64,000 bases of DNA from Trypanosoma brucei gambiense DAL972 (taxonomy: Eukaryota; Euglenozoa; Kinetoplastea; Trypanosomatida; Trypanosomatidae), in assembly GCF_000210295.1 (NCBI RefSeq), contig NC_026737.1:930001-994000 (forward strand). Reading direction: 5' to 3'. The notes below the pieces were generated by a model that did no database searches, had not been told where the DNA came from, and saw nothing but the letters and a program-made list of their open reading frames with translations. The translations under genes were made by a program, and so were the position numbers. Below are positions 9,113-19,781 of the stretch, piece after piece (within the stretch, counting starts at the first letter, position 1; every line of letters begins with the position of its first letter).

Positions 9113-12100
9113 TGTCTATGTTTATGTCTTTTTTTTTTTTCGTTTTCGTTTTCTCTTTTTTTTTCTATTATTTTCTGCTCCTTTCTTTTATTTTCTTCTT
9201 TTTCAAAATTCTGCTGCTCAATCCTTTGCCGCGCTCCCGTCCCTTCTTTTGTTTGGGGATTCAGTTCGGTAAAGTTCAGTTCAGTTCAGTTCAGTTCAGT
9301 AAAGTTCAGCGTTGATTTAAATTAGTTGATTTCTTTTCTTCTTCTTTTCCAAATATATATATATTTTCAGCTTTTCAACAGATCCCAGAGTCGAAATTCA
9401 CTTTCCTCGAGCAACGTGAATGACGATGAGGGGTCCCTTCAAAAAATTTTTTCCTTTAGAAAAAAAGAAACCGCGTAATGTTAAACAACAATAATAATAA
9501 TAATAACTAACTGACTAACAGAAACTAAAACTAAAATAAATATACAATAAAAATATATTACTTGATTATGAGAGTGGGATGAAAAATGCCTACCTTTGTT
9601 TTTTTTTCCCTTTGATAAATAAATAAATATAATTATCTTTCTTTCTTGGTGTGTATATGTGCCTGCGGTATCACTGCTAAGCTATTTTTTTTTTTTTTGT
9701 GCCAAAAAAAAAACAAACAAAAAGGAAAGAGATCAAAAAGTAGAAACGACAATAAATAAAGCAAATGAAAAGAAGAAAGGAGACATGCGGAACTATAATG
9801 AAGGAAAAGGGAATTAAAGAATTTTTTCTTTTGTTTGTTCATTCATGTCCAGAAGAAGGAAAGTAAAGAAAGTAAAGTAAAGAAAGTAAAGAAGGAAAAA
9901 AAAAAGGGGCATCTCACGTCACTTTAAATATATTCATATTCATATATAAATATAAACAAAAACAAAACGACAACACCAGCGACGGCAATACAAATTTCCT
10001 CTTCCCATTGGAATAAACCGCACTCAATTGATCACCGATTTCAGCAACATCATATAACTTTTTTTTTTTTTGGTTCCCTTTCGTTAATTTATTTACAAAA
10101 TGCGGCCATTGCTTGAAATCGTATTGAGGGCAGTGACATTAAGAAGCGAAACGAAGGCAAATTTTGTTTCTTTTTTTTTTTCTCGTTTTCTTTTTCTCCT
10201 AAAAGTGATAAAAAGAAAAAGAAAAAGGACAAACACACTTTATAAGTTGTTTCACCCGCTAAATCAGAAACGTGCTTTACCGAATGTTTGGAAATATAAA
10301 TATATGAAAACGCATATGTTTATGTGCTTGGGTGTTTGAGTGAGTTAACACCTACATATAAAAACAATACATAAATAACCATCATAAATTTCTTTTTCTT
10401 TCTTTCTTTCTAATATTTTCATTGACACTGTGGTGCTATTCCTATAAAAATAATACATAATAAATAATACATAATAAATAGACAAATATATTAACTTGAA
10501 AGTTAATTATACCTAAAATGCAATACTCGCTTTGATGTGTTGGGAGGGATCACTTTCGTTTTGTTGATTAAATTAAATTAAATTGAATTAAATTAGATAT
10601 TGTTTCGAGCGCGGAAGCGATACAAAAATACAAGGAAACCATCCGGATATGAAACGTAACAAAAATATAAATATCATTTTGAACTTGCGCGCATATTTGA
10701 AAGAACAAGAAGAAAAAAAAAAGGAAAACTTCCCCCGCTTTCCTTTTCCCATCAACACAAAATATAAGAAGCAGTTGACGTTTATAAAATATCATTTATT
10801 TATTTATTCATGCATGCATGCATGACTTTATTTTATTTTTTTAAATTTTCAACACTAAAGTCGAGAAACCAAAAAAAAAAACAAAACAACAAAACAAAAC
10901 AAAGCAAAAACAATTAAGTGAGACAAGTCGATTTCAGATGGGAAGGTGAGATTAAAAAGTTCCGAGAGCCAAAAAACAACAACAACAACAACAAACAAAC
11001 AAACAAAATGAACAGCAACAAAAATGAACAGACGAATACAAGAGAGAGAGAGAGAAAGAAAAAAAAATTGATGTTACAACAATATTATTATTATTATTAT
11101 CATTATTAATTGTGCGTATACGTACGGCTATCTACCGAATAAAATAATATATATATATATATATATAGATATTGATTCATATTTATATATTTCCCCCCTT
11201 TCCCTTTTTTTCCACAAATCAAATACACACCAAATGGATTGTTGCGCTTTCAGTTTACAAATAAATAAATAAATAAATAAATTTTATTTACGTGCGAATT
11301 CACGCATTTATATTTATATTTGGATTTGCATTTGTGTGTGGAGCAAAAACCAAAACAATGTTCCTTTTTTTCTTATTATTCTTATTATCATTATGCCTCG
11401 CTCTTTCTCTTCGGACGCACATGTACTCACTCACTCACTCAGTTACTTACTTACTTTTTATTTCTTTCTCTCTTTACAAAAATACAAATATATAAATAAA
11501 TATATATTAAAATATCTATTTTTTTCTTTTTTAATTTATTTTGATTTAAGAATTTATTTTCACCGAATCGGACTCAGCCGAGGACAAAAAAGACAATTAA
11601 AAGCAACACAAACAAACAAAAAAGAAACAAAGTGACTTGCGGGTATGGGCGGGTGGAGGGAAAAATAAAAGAGGAGGGGAATTATTTCGCTAAAACTTCT
11701 CCTGACGTTAAAAAAAAAAAAAAGAAAACAACAACAAAGTGACGATTTCTGCCACCCGTATGAGTTGTGCGTTGCAAATGTCGATGGAATTTTTACAAGA
11801 GCAAAGAAAAAAAAATGATATGTTCATATCCTTTATTGTTATCAATAATATCGAATAATATTAATAAATATTACTAAATATTATGAAAAAAAAAAGGATT
11901 TAAACTAAAACTAAAACAAAGGGAAAACAAACAAAAAGAAGTTAAAATAATAAAATACTTTGAAATATAACCTTCGCAGCGGCGCATGGCAGCGAATTGC
12001 AAATGAATGAAAGAAAAAAAGAGAGAGAGAGTGTGTGTATGGGAGACAGGGCCGCTCACTTCTATCTGCAGTTTGAATATAAATAAATTAATAAATAAAT

Positions 12101-12904
12101 AAATAAATATATATATATATATTCCCCTTTTCAATTTATTTTGAATTTTGTTATTTTAGTTAGTTTTTATTTTTTCTTTTTTTGTTATTCTGATGGGTCG
12201 TCACCTGAAGCGGTGACGATTACTCCCAGACGCATACGTGACGAAAATATAAAAATAATTGAATATATATATATATATATATATTCTTTTTTCTTTTTCC
12301 TTTTTCTCAAATACGTGTAATTAATTAATTGATTGATTAATTAATTAATTAAACGGGCGAGCGAGCGAATGAGCCAGTGTACTCATAGAGGGATGCCGGC
12401 ACGGAACCCGTCTTTCCTCCCCTAACGTTATTATTTTTATTGTTATTATTATTATTTTTTTTTTTAAAATAAAAAACAGAGGCAAAACAAAACCTGAAAA
12501 AGAAAAAAAAAAGAAGAAAAGATTAAATAAATAGTAAAAATAAAAATAACACCCGTGCGCGCCCTCCCAAGTTTGCTACTTGAAATATGTATCTACATTT
12601 GTTTTCAGTACTTTTGTTTTTGATTTTTTTAGATAAAAATAACAAGTGATCCGTTGCCACTATTGAACCGTGCGCTGAGATAATATTTCGCGTGGGAACC
12701 ACCTGCACACGCACACAAATACATGCATTAAGTATATAAAAGTATATAAAAATATGAATTTGTGTCTGTTTGTGTGTGCTTTTCGTTCCTTTCTTTTATT
12801 TTCTTTTGTTTTGCTTCGTTTTTTTTCTTTTTCTTTGTTTTTTTTCCCCTTTTCCTCTTTTTCACTCTCTCATACTTGAGTGATAGAGAGAATATTCCAT
12901 CACA
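9113..12904. other. 3.8 kb gene-free A/T-rich stretch
   Basis: Only low-complexity frames occur here. The stretch is dense in poly-A and poly-T runs and in TA, ATT, AAC, TAAA and TTAA microsatellites, such as (TA)n near 11146-11167 and 12264-12284 and TTAA-type repeats near 12320-12350. By position it must hold the 5' leader of the 408-aa gene and the 3' UTR of the kinase gene, which may be unusually long. Confidence 0.7.
9260..9310. repeat. TTCAG pentanucleotide tandem repeat
   Basis: Five direct GTTCA units are flanked on both sides by near-identical GGTAAAGTTCAG or GTAAAGTTCAG sequence. It lies about 150 bp upstream of the ATG of the 408-aa gene, so it may sit in its 5' leader (on the transcribed strand as CTGAA units). 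Confidence 0.85.
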
Positions 12905-14362
12905 CTATTTACAGCCGGAAACCAAAGCTTTTGTACGTTCACTCACTTGCCTCCATTCACAGTCAATTGGCACATTACCTTTCAACCGCTCCTGTGGAAC
13001 AGCTTCCAATGCGGTGGAAAAGGCAAATGCCGCTTCGATAATTTTCTCCACTGCGCTCAAAACTTTTCCCGCGCGGTCATCTTTCCCAAGGGAAAGCTTT
13101 ACATCAAGTTCCGCATTAGATTGCATTGCCCTCAAACTATAGAGAAAAGGATAAACCTTCCGTCTGCGATTACCTACAAATAAATATTCGTGAACATTTT
13201 GAATGTGCCGACAGACCGTTTGTGAGCTACACGAGCAGCAGTCCTGCAGTTTGTGTCCCCCCCTCGATGCAAGAACCTTTCCAAAGTCAACCAAATGGAC
13301 AACCGTTGGATCGGTTTGAGATACGACTTCAATAATGGTGGAGAGCTTGTCCTTATGCCGAAGATGTTTCGTGAAGGAAGCACAACTGTCAATACCTCCC
13401 AGCATTTCATGTGATGTGCGTATCACAGCCGTCGCTCCACGAAGTTTTGTTATTGCAGTGAGGCTCCGTATTTCTTCTATGCTTTCACCCAAATGTTTAT
13501 CTGGTTGATCATCTGTTATCCATGGGTGATTAAGCAGCTCGCGGGCTGAGGGCCTCTTTGCGGGGTCTCGTGTCAAGCAGCTGCGAATAAACGATTTCCC
13601 CATGAGGGAAATGGTGTTCCATATGGGCCCACCAAAGCTCCATTTTCCATCAACGATGCGACGGAATATTTCGCGATGTGTGGCACCATAAAACGGCATC
13701 TTTCCAGAAAGGAGAACAAATGTAATAACCCCTAACGACCATACATCGCATTTGTTGTCATACGTCCCCTTCACTGTGCCATAATAACCCACCTTAACAA
13801 CCTCCGGTGCGATATATTTAGCGGTGCCGCAGCAGGCCTTACCGGGCCCGGTGCTCGCCAATCCAAAATCTGAAATGCACACGTCAGACAACCACGAGGT
13901 GTCGTCACTATCGCGTTGGGGTCGAAGAAGAAGATTTTCCGGTTTCAGATCACGATGTATGATCCCTCGGGAATGGATATGAACTAAACCAGAAAGTACA
14001 TTACGCACCAGATCAGCAGCGATCTTCTCATCGTAATGGCTAAGCTCTGCAATCCGGTCAAATACCATACCGCCACTAAGGAGATCCATAACAATGTAAA
14101 TGCTCTCTCTGGTCTCGAAGTAATCCACAAGCCGAGCAACATGCGGGTGGTTGCCGATTTGTTTCATAATGTGCACCTCCAAACTCACGCTCTGAATATC
14201 ATTCGGAAGTGTCATGTTCTTGTCAACAATCTTCACAGCATACGACTCCTTAGTTATACGGTTCACACATTTGTACACCAGCGCAAACGTTCCTTTACCG
14301 ATCGGAGTCCTGTCAGTCAAGTGGTACTTCCGGTAGAAGGCACTTTCTGTTGTGTATGACAT
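12905..14362 (-). CDS. CAMK-like serine/threonine protein kinase, 485 aa
   Basis: A complete kinase domain occupies about residues 15-295. It has a glycine loop GKGTFALV (22-29), catalytic Lys44 in YAVKIV, Glu62 in helix C, HRDLKPEN with Asp138, DFG with Asp165, an activation segment ending YIAPEV, and a subdomain XI Arg near RDPAKRPSA. Fold order and motifs resemble the CaMK/CHK2-like group. The remaining 190 residues match no domain I know but include a cysteine cluster (CCSCSSQTVCRH). I chose the ATG at 14362. The frame stays open upstream to an earlier Met at 14458, but that extension is a hydrophobic then basic stretch of A/T-rich sequence with no kinase homology. All catalytic residues are present, so an active enzyme is expected; its substrate is unknown. 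Confidence 0.92.
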   Translation of the reverse strand: MSYTTESAFYRKYHLTDRTPIGKGTFALVYKCVNRITKESYAVKIVDKNMTLPNDIQSVSLEVHIMKQIGNHPHVARLVDYFETRESIYIVMDLLSGGMVFDRIAELSHYDEKIAADLVRNVLSGLVHIHSRGIIHRDLKPENLLLRPQRDSDDTSWLSDVCISDFGLASTGPGKACCGTAKYIAPEVVKVGYYGTVKGTYDNKCDVWSLGVITFVLLSGKMPFYGATHREIFRRIVDGKWSFGGPIWNTISLMGKSFIRSCLTRDPAKRPSARELLNHPWITDDQPDKHLGESIEEIRSLTAITKLRGATAVIRTSHEMLGGIDSCASFTKHLRHKDKLSTIIEVVSQTDPTVVHLVDFGKVLASRGGHKLQDCCSCSSQTVCRHIQNVHEYLFVGNRRRKVYPFLYSLRAMQSNAELDVKLSLGKDDRAGKVLSAVEKIIEAAFAFSTALEAVPQERLKGNVPIDCEWRQVSERTKALVSGCK

Positions 14363-14607
14363 TTCTGCGTTTCTCCTTCTTTTGTTTGTTGTGAGAGTGA
14401 TATATGAATATGTAAGTAACAGACAAATAGGCAAGCAAGTAAGCGACCAAACAAACAAACAAATATATATATATATATATTATGGCCTCCCTTTACGGTA
14501 AAAGTGTCACGTTTCTGTCACCGCCTTACGCGTGTCTATATGACTTAAGCCCAAGTGCCCCTTTTAAATAAAATGAATGAAGCGGAAGAAGGAAGGAGGG
14601 AAAGAAG

Positions 14608-14641
<34 letters not shown>

Positions 14642-15326
14642 TAGAAATAAGGTGCTTGAGTAAAGGGAGAACAGCAGCACCGCCAACGAAGTACATGCCA
14701 AACTCCCTCCCTCTAAATACGCATATTTTAAAGAATCGAAGGAGAAAAAAAACAAACAAACACAACAACTCCTTCTCTTGTCTCTGTTATTTTTGTTACT
14801 ATCGCCGTCATATCTTGCCGCTGCCTCCGTTCGGTGTGTCGTTCTTGGAGACAATACGCATGTGTAAAGACATCAATCACACACACTTTGCATTCTTTAG
14901 AACTCTTCCTCTTCCTCCTTTTTTTTTTCTTCTTCACTACTCAGTGGGCACAATAAGTGATTTTACATTCCAATCGCAGAGTCAGATACTGCAGAACCCT
15001 CCGATATTTCTTCAATAGTGAGTCAGATCCAACAATACCACCATAATTCAAACAAAAAAAAAAGAAGAAATGGAAGCAAATGTAGCATTTAATATATATA
15101 TACACCTCAAATGACCCGGAATAAATCTCATGCAAGCATTGAAGCAACAATAAAGTTATTATGAAAAGCGCAGAGAAGGAAACGCACTGCAAGCACATTT
15201 GCTTAACCCTTCTCCTTCCCGCACTGCTACGATAATCACTACACTTAAATGTGCATGCAAATAAACTACAATACGATTGAATATGCGTGTGACATATGCT
15301 GATTCATGCCGAAGCGAATTGGTTCA
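14363..15326. other. Intergenic, low complexity, no gene seen
   Basis: The spacer between the kinase and the small membrane protein holds poly-A/T runs and an (ATA)n repeat. No frame resembles a protein. Confidence 0.6.
14608..14639. repeat. (ATA)n microsatellite
   Basis: About ten uninterrupted ATA units. Confidence 0.95.
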
Positions 15327-15734
15327 TCAACTTTCATCGATACCTTTTGAAAGGCGACGGAAGTGCGGCATTGGCGTTGCTCTTTCTTTCAATTCTTTAG
15401 GAATGGGACGTCCCTCCCACACCGTTGGTAATTCACCCGGACGCATGTTTTTAAGATAAGGCACCGCATAAGTCCCCAACCATGACCAAAACACCATAAA
15501 TGCTATAAAGAATTTCCACGGGTATTCCTGCAGTTTCTTTAGACGACTACGCCACGGGAGCATTCGGTTGCGCTCCGCTTCTTCTCTATCACGGCGAAGG
15601 GATTCCATAAGATCAAACCGCTCTTTTCCAAGCTTTGCACTACTGACGGCATGATGCGTCGCGCGGCGTGGAAATTTGTGATGCCCCACACCTTTATTGC
15701 TTTGAAGCCTAATGAAAAAACGGTTTCTAAACAT
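15327..15734 (-). CDS. Small single-pass membrane protein, probably mitochondrial, 135 aa
   Basis: The family is not recognised. From the ATG at 15734 the protein starts with an Arg/Lys/His-rich, acid-free segment (MFRNRFFIRLQ and following) of about 38 residues that looks like a mitochondrial presequence. A charged helix-like stretch follows, then one hydrophobic segment (KFFIAFMVFWSWLGTYAV), then a Pro-rich C-terminus. A basic leader, one membrane span and small size are common in trypanosome respiratory-complex accessory subunits; that assignment is inference. The frame is open to an upstream Met at 15908, but the extra 58 residues are Cys-rich and would bury the presequence, so I prefer the internal start. 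Confidence 0.65.
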   Translation of the reverse strand: MFRNRFFIRLQSNKGVGHHKFPRRATHHAVSSAKLGKERFDLMESLRRDREEAERNRMLPWRSRLKKLQEYPWKFFIAFMVFWSWLGTYAVPYLKNMRPGELPTVWEGRPIPKELKERATPMPHFRRLSKGIDES

Positions 15735-15939
15735 AATAACAAAACGGGGCTCTTTGGATTCGGAAATAATCACGTGGGGAGGAGGTGCGGTTACATATAT
15801 CGGTGCGTGAAGTTGTCCATGCAACACAACGCGCAAATACAAAGCGGTCACCCGCGACGCATGAAATACGCCTCTGCAGCATACGCACCGTACCCACGTA
15901 TATGTCAATGATTATATAGATTTCATGCTTACTATATAC

Positions 15940-15945
<6 letters not shown>

Positions 15946-15973
<28 letters not shown>
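15946..15973. repeat. (TA)n microsatellite
   Basis: About 14 TA units lie just upstream of the small membrane protein gene. Confidence 0.9.
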
Positions 15974-15977
<4 letters not shown>

Positions 15978-16856
15978 TTAGCACTACAAATAAATATGCC
16001 TCATATTATGCACCCGTATGTACAGTCGCAGTGTGCTTTAGTCCCCGCGTCTCGGTGTGGGAGCATCTTTTTGTCTCCTTTTTCTTTCCTCTTCCTTCTA
16101 CATTAAAGCCGCCACCGACTGCCGGTCATGTCACGCACACAAATTCGCGGCGAACTGATGTTAAGTAATGTGTGAGCCCCTCCTCATCTCCAAAAGTCAA
16201 AAACAAAAGACTAAAAAACTAAACTACAAGAGAGAACCACCACCCACAAATCTTTTCAGCAATGTTCCGTTATCGTTTTATGTAAGCTCCCTTCTTCTCT
16301 TCACTTTTATCCGTAAGTGCACGTCCCGGTTCCCTTTCGCTTTCCCGGTAAACTTCATATCCCAAAGGGAAATATTTTGGCAGCACTCCACGTGAATAAT
16401 ACATGTAATTACGCATCATAACAACGACATGATAATGATAACAATATCAACTACGACATGAACTGCGGGGATGTGAATACATTGAGGTCTTAAGGGTACT
16501 TTGCTTGAACACTTAACCCTACAAACAGAAGCCGAGTAAATATGTTAACACCAGAACAACTTCAAGGAGCCCCCCCCAAAAAAAAATAAGAAAAAATAGA
16601 GAAAGAGAAGAGAAAAAAAAAGGATATATATATATATGCGAGGTAGCACCCAAATCGAACGAGACCAAACAAAAAAAAAATTACCTTTGTGCGGGTATGT
16701 AACAAAAACATTAATAGTTGTTTGCGCGCTAACAGTTTTACGTTATCCCCCGTGTTTACCCTGTAGCGACAGCACGGCTCTCGTGTTTCTTTGTTTCCTT
16801 TCTTCTTTCCTTACTTCTGCTTTCTTTCTTTTTTTTTTCCCTTCTTCTTCCCTTCT
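15974..16856. other. Intergenic, no gene seen
   Basis: A/T-rich spacer with poly-A runs and a short TA repeat near 16625. It holds the likely 3' UTR of the deubiquitinase gene and the 5' leader of the small membrane protein gene. Confidence 0.6.
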
Positions 16857-18254
16857 CTACAGCGGAATGACCGACTGCTTCGTGCGAGGGTCTCTTGAGC
16901 GGTACATGAGGACATACGCAATGTGGGCTTCACCTGAACCTCGAAGTCGCTTCACATCCTCCTCCGAAACCGCTGCCGTGTTACTGTCATCCAACACCAT
17001 CCATTGATCCGCGTATTTTCCCCAAAACACGTAATGCCCGCTGTCCGCGCTACGCCCCTTGTGAGATATAACACCACATAACTCATAATAACCGCTGTGA
17101 TTCCCTACGGTAGTGTTGATTGGTTCCGCAGTGTTGGAGGCATCGTCCGCAGGTGCCGCTTCGTCATCATCCAACTTTGTTTTATTCTTTGCGGCTCGGC
17201 GACGCTCCATTTCAATATCCCGCCGCTTTAACACTCGCTTTCGCTCCACCTCCAGTTCAGGTTTGTACTCCTCCGCGCATAGCGCATGAAGGTCAAGCGT
17301 CATTGGGAAGGTAACGGGCTTCAAAATCTTTGCCTTGCTTTGAATGTCTGACCTCCAAGAGAAGCGAACCATGTGTATGAAAAGATACTCGGGCATTGTA
17401 GCGATACGACTGGTCCGAGTGTGAAGGGCCTCGCGCGCAAGTTTCTCCGAGTGGAGTTTAACCGTTTCATTGAAGGCCGCTTCAAGCCCAGCCTCTAAAG
17501 TTTCAATTTCTGCGTCAATATTGCACGAAAGCATGAGAAATGGGACATCATGCAATACGGGTTGGTCATCAGGATCATCCTTGCAGACCATTTTTTGCGA
17601 TAGATTTCCGGTGAAGAGTCGCTTATGTGACTCTGGTAGGCAACTGTTAATACGTTGGAGTAAGGCGTTAAGGGCCTCTTGCGAATCATGTTGCATTGGG
17701 TGACCCTTTTCATTAACTTCAGCAAATGTGGGGAAATGGGCCAACAAAATGGACCAAAGAGATGCCGGTACAACTGGATCACGTTTAGTGTCCATCGTGT
17801 TGTAGAGCTTCAGAAGTTCGCTCACTATTGGGTCATTCGCATTGAAGTTAAGTACGTCGCGCACTTCAGGAACTAATCGCAGCATTTGCACGGCTGCATT
17901 CATGTAACATGTATTCGCAATGTTTTGCAGACCGACTGCCTGTTTTTCTGCAGGATGGGAAGCAGGTGCTTGCACTGCCGAATCCTTGTTCCCAGTAGCC
18001 ACAATCGGCGTTGCTCTTACAACCTCAGCAGCGGTGCCGATGAGCATTAGCGTTTTTCCGGCCGCTACGCCAGCCGCTTCTAACGTTACCTCGTTATCAT
18101 TGCACTGAGAGGCTTTTACTCCCATAATCTTTTGACGCTCCACTGGTACCGATGTGAGTTGCTGCAACTGCTCCTTGAAACACTTAACGGTGCTTCTGAG
18201 GTCCACCGTAAGTTCAAATGTTTCTCTACCCCATTTCACTTTAACAGGAACCAT
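16857..18254 (-). CDS. USP14: Ubiquitin carboxyl-terminal hydrolase, USP14/Ubp6 type, 465 aa
   Basis: An N-terminal ubiquitin-like domain (about residues 1-75) is followed by a USP catalytic domain. The Cys box is GLQNIANTCYMNAA with catalytic Cys116, almost the same position as Cys114 of human USP14. The His box is SGHYVFWGK with His407, followed by WMVLDD. The family's usual GNTCYMN is IANTCYMN here. A ubiquitin-like domain plus this length (human USP14 is 494 aa) points to the proteasome-bound deubiquitinase that trims ubiquitin chains at the 19S particle. I chose the ATG at 18254 because MVPVKVKWG aligns with the start of the ubiquitin-like fold. An earlier in-frame Met at 18389 would add a Lys/Arg-rich run translated from low-complexity leader. 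Confidence 0.93.
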   Translation of the reverse strand: MVPVKVKWGRETFELTVDLRSTVKCFKEQLQQLTSVPVERQKIMGVKASQCNDNEVTLEAAGVAAGKTLMLIGTAAEVVRATPIVATGNKDSAVQAPASHPAEKQAVGLQNIANTCYMNAAVQMLRLVPEVRDVLNFNANDPIVSELLKLYNTMDTKRDPVVPASLWSILLAHFPTFAEVNEKGHPMQHDSQEALNALLQRINSCLPESHKRLFTGNLSQKMVCKDDPDDQPVLHDVPFLMLSCNIDAEIETLEAGLEAAFNETVKLHSEKLAREALHTRTSRIATMPEYLFIHMVRFSWRSDIQSKAKILKPVTFPMTLDLHALCAEEYKPELEVERKRVLKRRDIEMERRRAAKNKTKLDDDEAAPADDASNTAEPINTTVGNHSGYYELCGVISHKGRSADSGHYVFWGKYADQWMVLDDSNTAAVSEEDVKRLRGSGEAHIAYVLMYRSRDPRTKQSVIPL

Positions 18255-19781
18255 TCTGCAACTTATTTTATTTTGTTTACTTGCACTTGTTTTTCTTTTT
18301 ATTTTTTGTAAATTCTCTTTTTGTTGTTTCTTTTCCCCTCTTCTTGTTGTTTGTCTTGTTCTTTTACGGGTATATCTGCTTCTCCACACGTTCTCTATCC
18401 TCCCTTTATTTTCAGTACTAGTCGGCGTTTGCTACTTGGAGAATACGAAAATGTCTAAATGAATTTGAAGGAGCCACTCACAAGAAGGAAACATGAAAGG
18501 GTAAAATAACAATAACGATGCACGTAAAGAAAGATATAAATTAAAAGTAAATAAGCTACGTCACATTGCAAAAAAAAACTCCACGAGGGTGCCTTTTTTT
18601 TTTATTATTTTCCCCCTTTCCTTCCGCCCCGTCATCACTACTTAACTGTCGTTGAAGGATCCGGCCTCTTTTACCTTATCTTGTTACTTTTATATTACCA
18701 ACGCCTTTTCACACACCACCATCACAACATCGAAGTAAAACCCTCCCCCTTCAAATAGAAAAAAAAAGGAAAGAACATGCTTTCATCCATTCTATGAAAA
18801 TACTAAGCTGCAAAAAAAAAAAATGTGTGTGCAACACGATAAAGTAGTGATAAATTCAGTTTTCACCCACTTTGTAAATGGACACAGCCAATCATGCACA
18901 GTGTTGCAAAAGCTGTTGCGAAATCAAGGGGCCCTTCTTGGGTTCCCAAAAAGTAAAACTAACTCAGGCGCTTATTTGCGTTCACTAGTAATTGAAAAGT
19001 CAAATAAACCCCAGTACTTTCATTGATGTGCGCTATATAAAAATGTTGCATTTTATAATCGCCCCCCCGATGCAACGCACGCCAGAAATACCCCCCCTTT
19101 TCCCTCCACCGAAGCGGCGAATGGTTGCACACTTCTTAATGCACACAATAAGTGATCTTCTTTACATGCATTGCAAATGGAAACTTCAGGTTGAAAATTT
19201 GAAGAAAACATCAACTGTTGTCCAAAATTTTATTATGGCACACAGAACGAGACGTGAGTCTGCTCACTTTTTTCAAACCCTAGGTTTCCTCACACTTGCG
19301 GTATTTTCGATTCTGCGGGCAAGCGAACGGTTTTCAAACATTGACACGCACACCCACACCCACACCCACACCCACACCCACACCCACACACACACACACA
19401 CACGTGCGCGAATATAGAGGGAGAGAAGGAAAGCAGAAACGGGAAGTGTTGCATTTCCATATCGTTAGATGACGAATAATGGCCAGTATGAAAAGGATGT
19501 GAAACATCGTTTGTAACATCTGTGTAAGCTGCCCTCGATATCACCTCAACGCGTTCAAAAATGACAAAGCGTTTCATGCATGTGCCACCCGGTCGTAAGC
19601 ACCACGGAATCGGATTACAATTGTACAGTTAAGTGCATTGGAGCACTGACAACACAAGCGGTGAAAAGTTTGTCTATGCATTCATTCAGTAATTATAGGC
19701 AAAGTTGTTGAGGGATACACATTTGAAGCCTACAGCTACGGCACAAGTCAATAAATGAAGACATTACTAGTTGCATGGGCG
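18255..19781. other. 1.5 kb intergenic stretch, no gene seen
   Basis: Contains A/T-rich runs and a CACACC/CA microsatellite. Short frames on either strand resemble no protein. It holds the leader of the deubiquitinase gene and the 3' UTR of the next gene upstream. Confidence 0.6.
19346..19403. repeat. (CACACC)n then (CA)n microsatellite
   Basis: About six hexamer units run into about eight CA dinucleotides. It is not the telomeric repeat. Confidence 0.95.

Noticed and set aside
14363..14458. N-terminal extension of the kinase to the Met at 14458
   Set aside because: The extra 32 residues come from low-complexity leader and add a hydrophobic stretch unrelated to kinases. The ATG at 14362 fits better.
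18255..18389. N-terminal extension of the deubiquitinase to 18389
   Set aside because: It would place a Lys/Arg-rich run in front of a ubiquitin-like domain that starts naturally at 18254.
19346..19403. Interstitial telomeric repeat or CRISPR-like array
   Set aside because: It is a CACACC/CA microsatellite without spacers and not the TTAGGG telomere unit. CRISPR is not expected in this genome.
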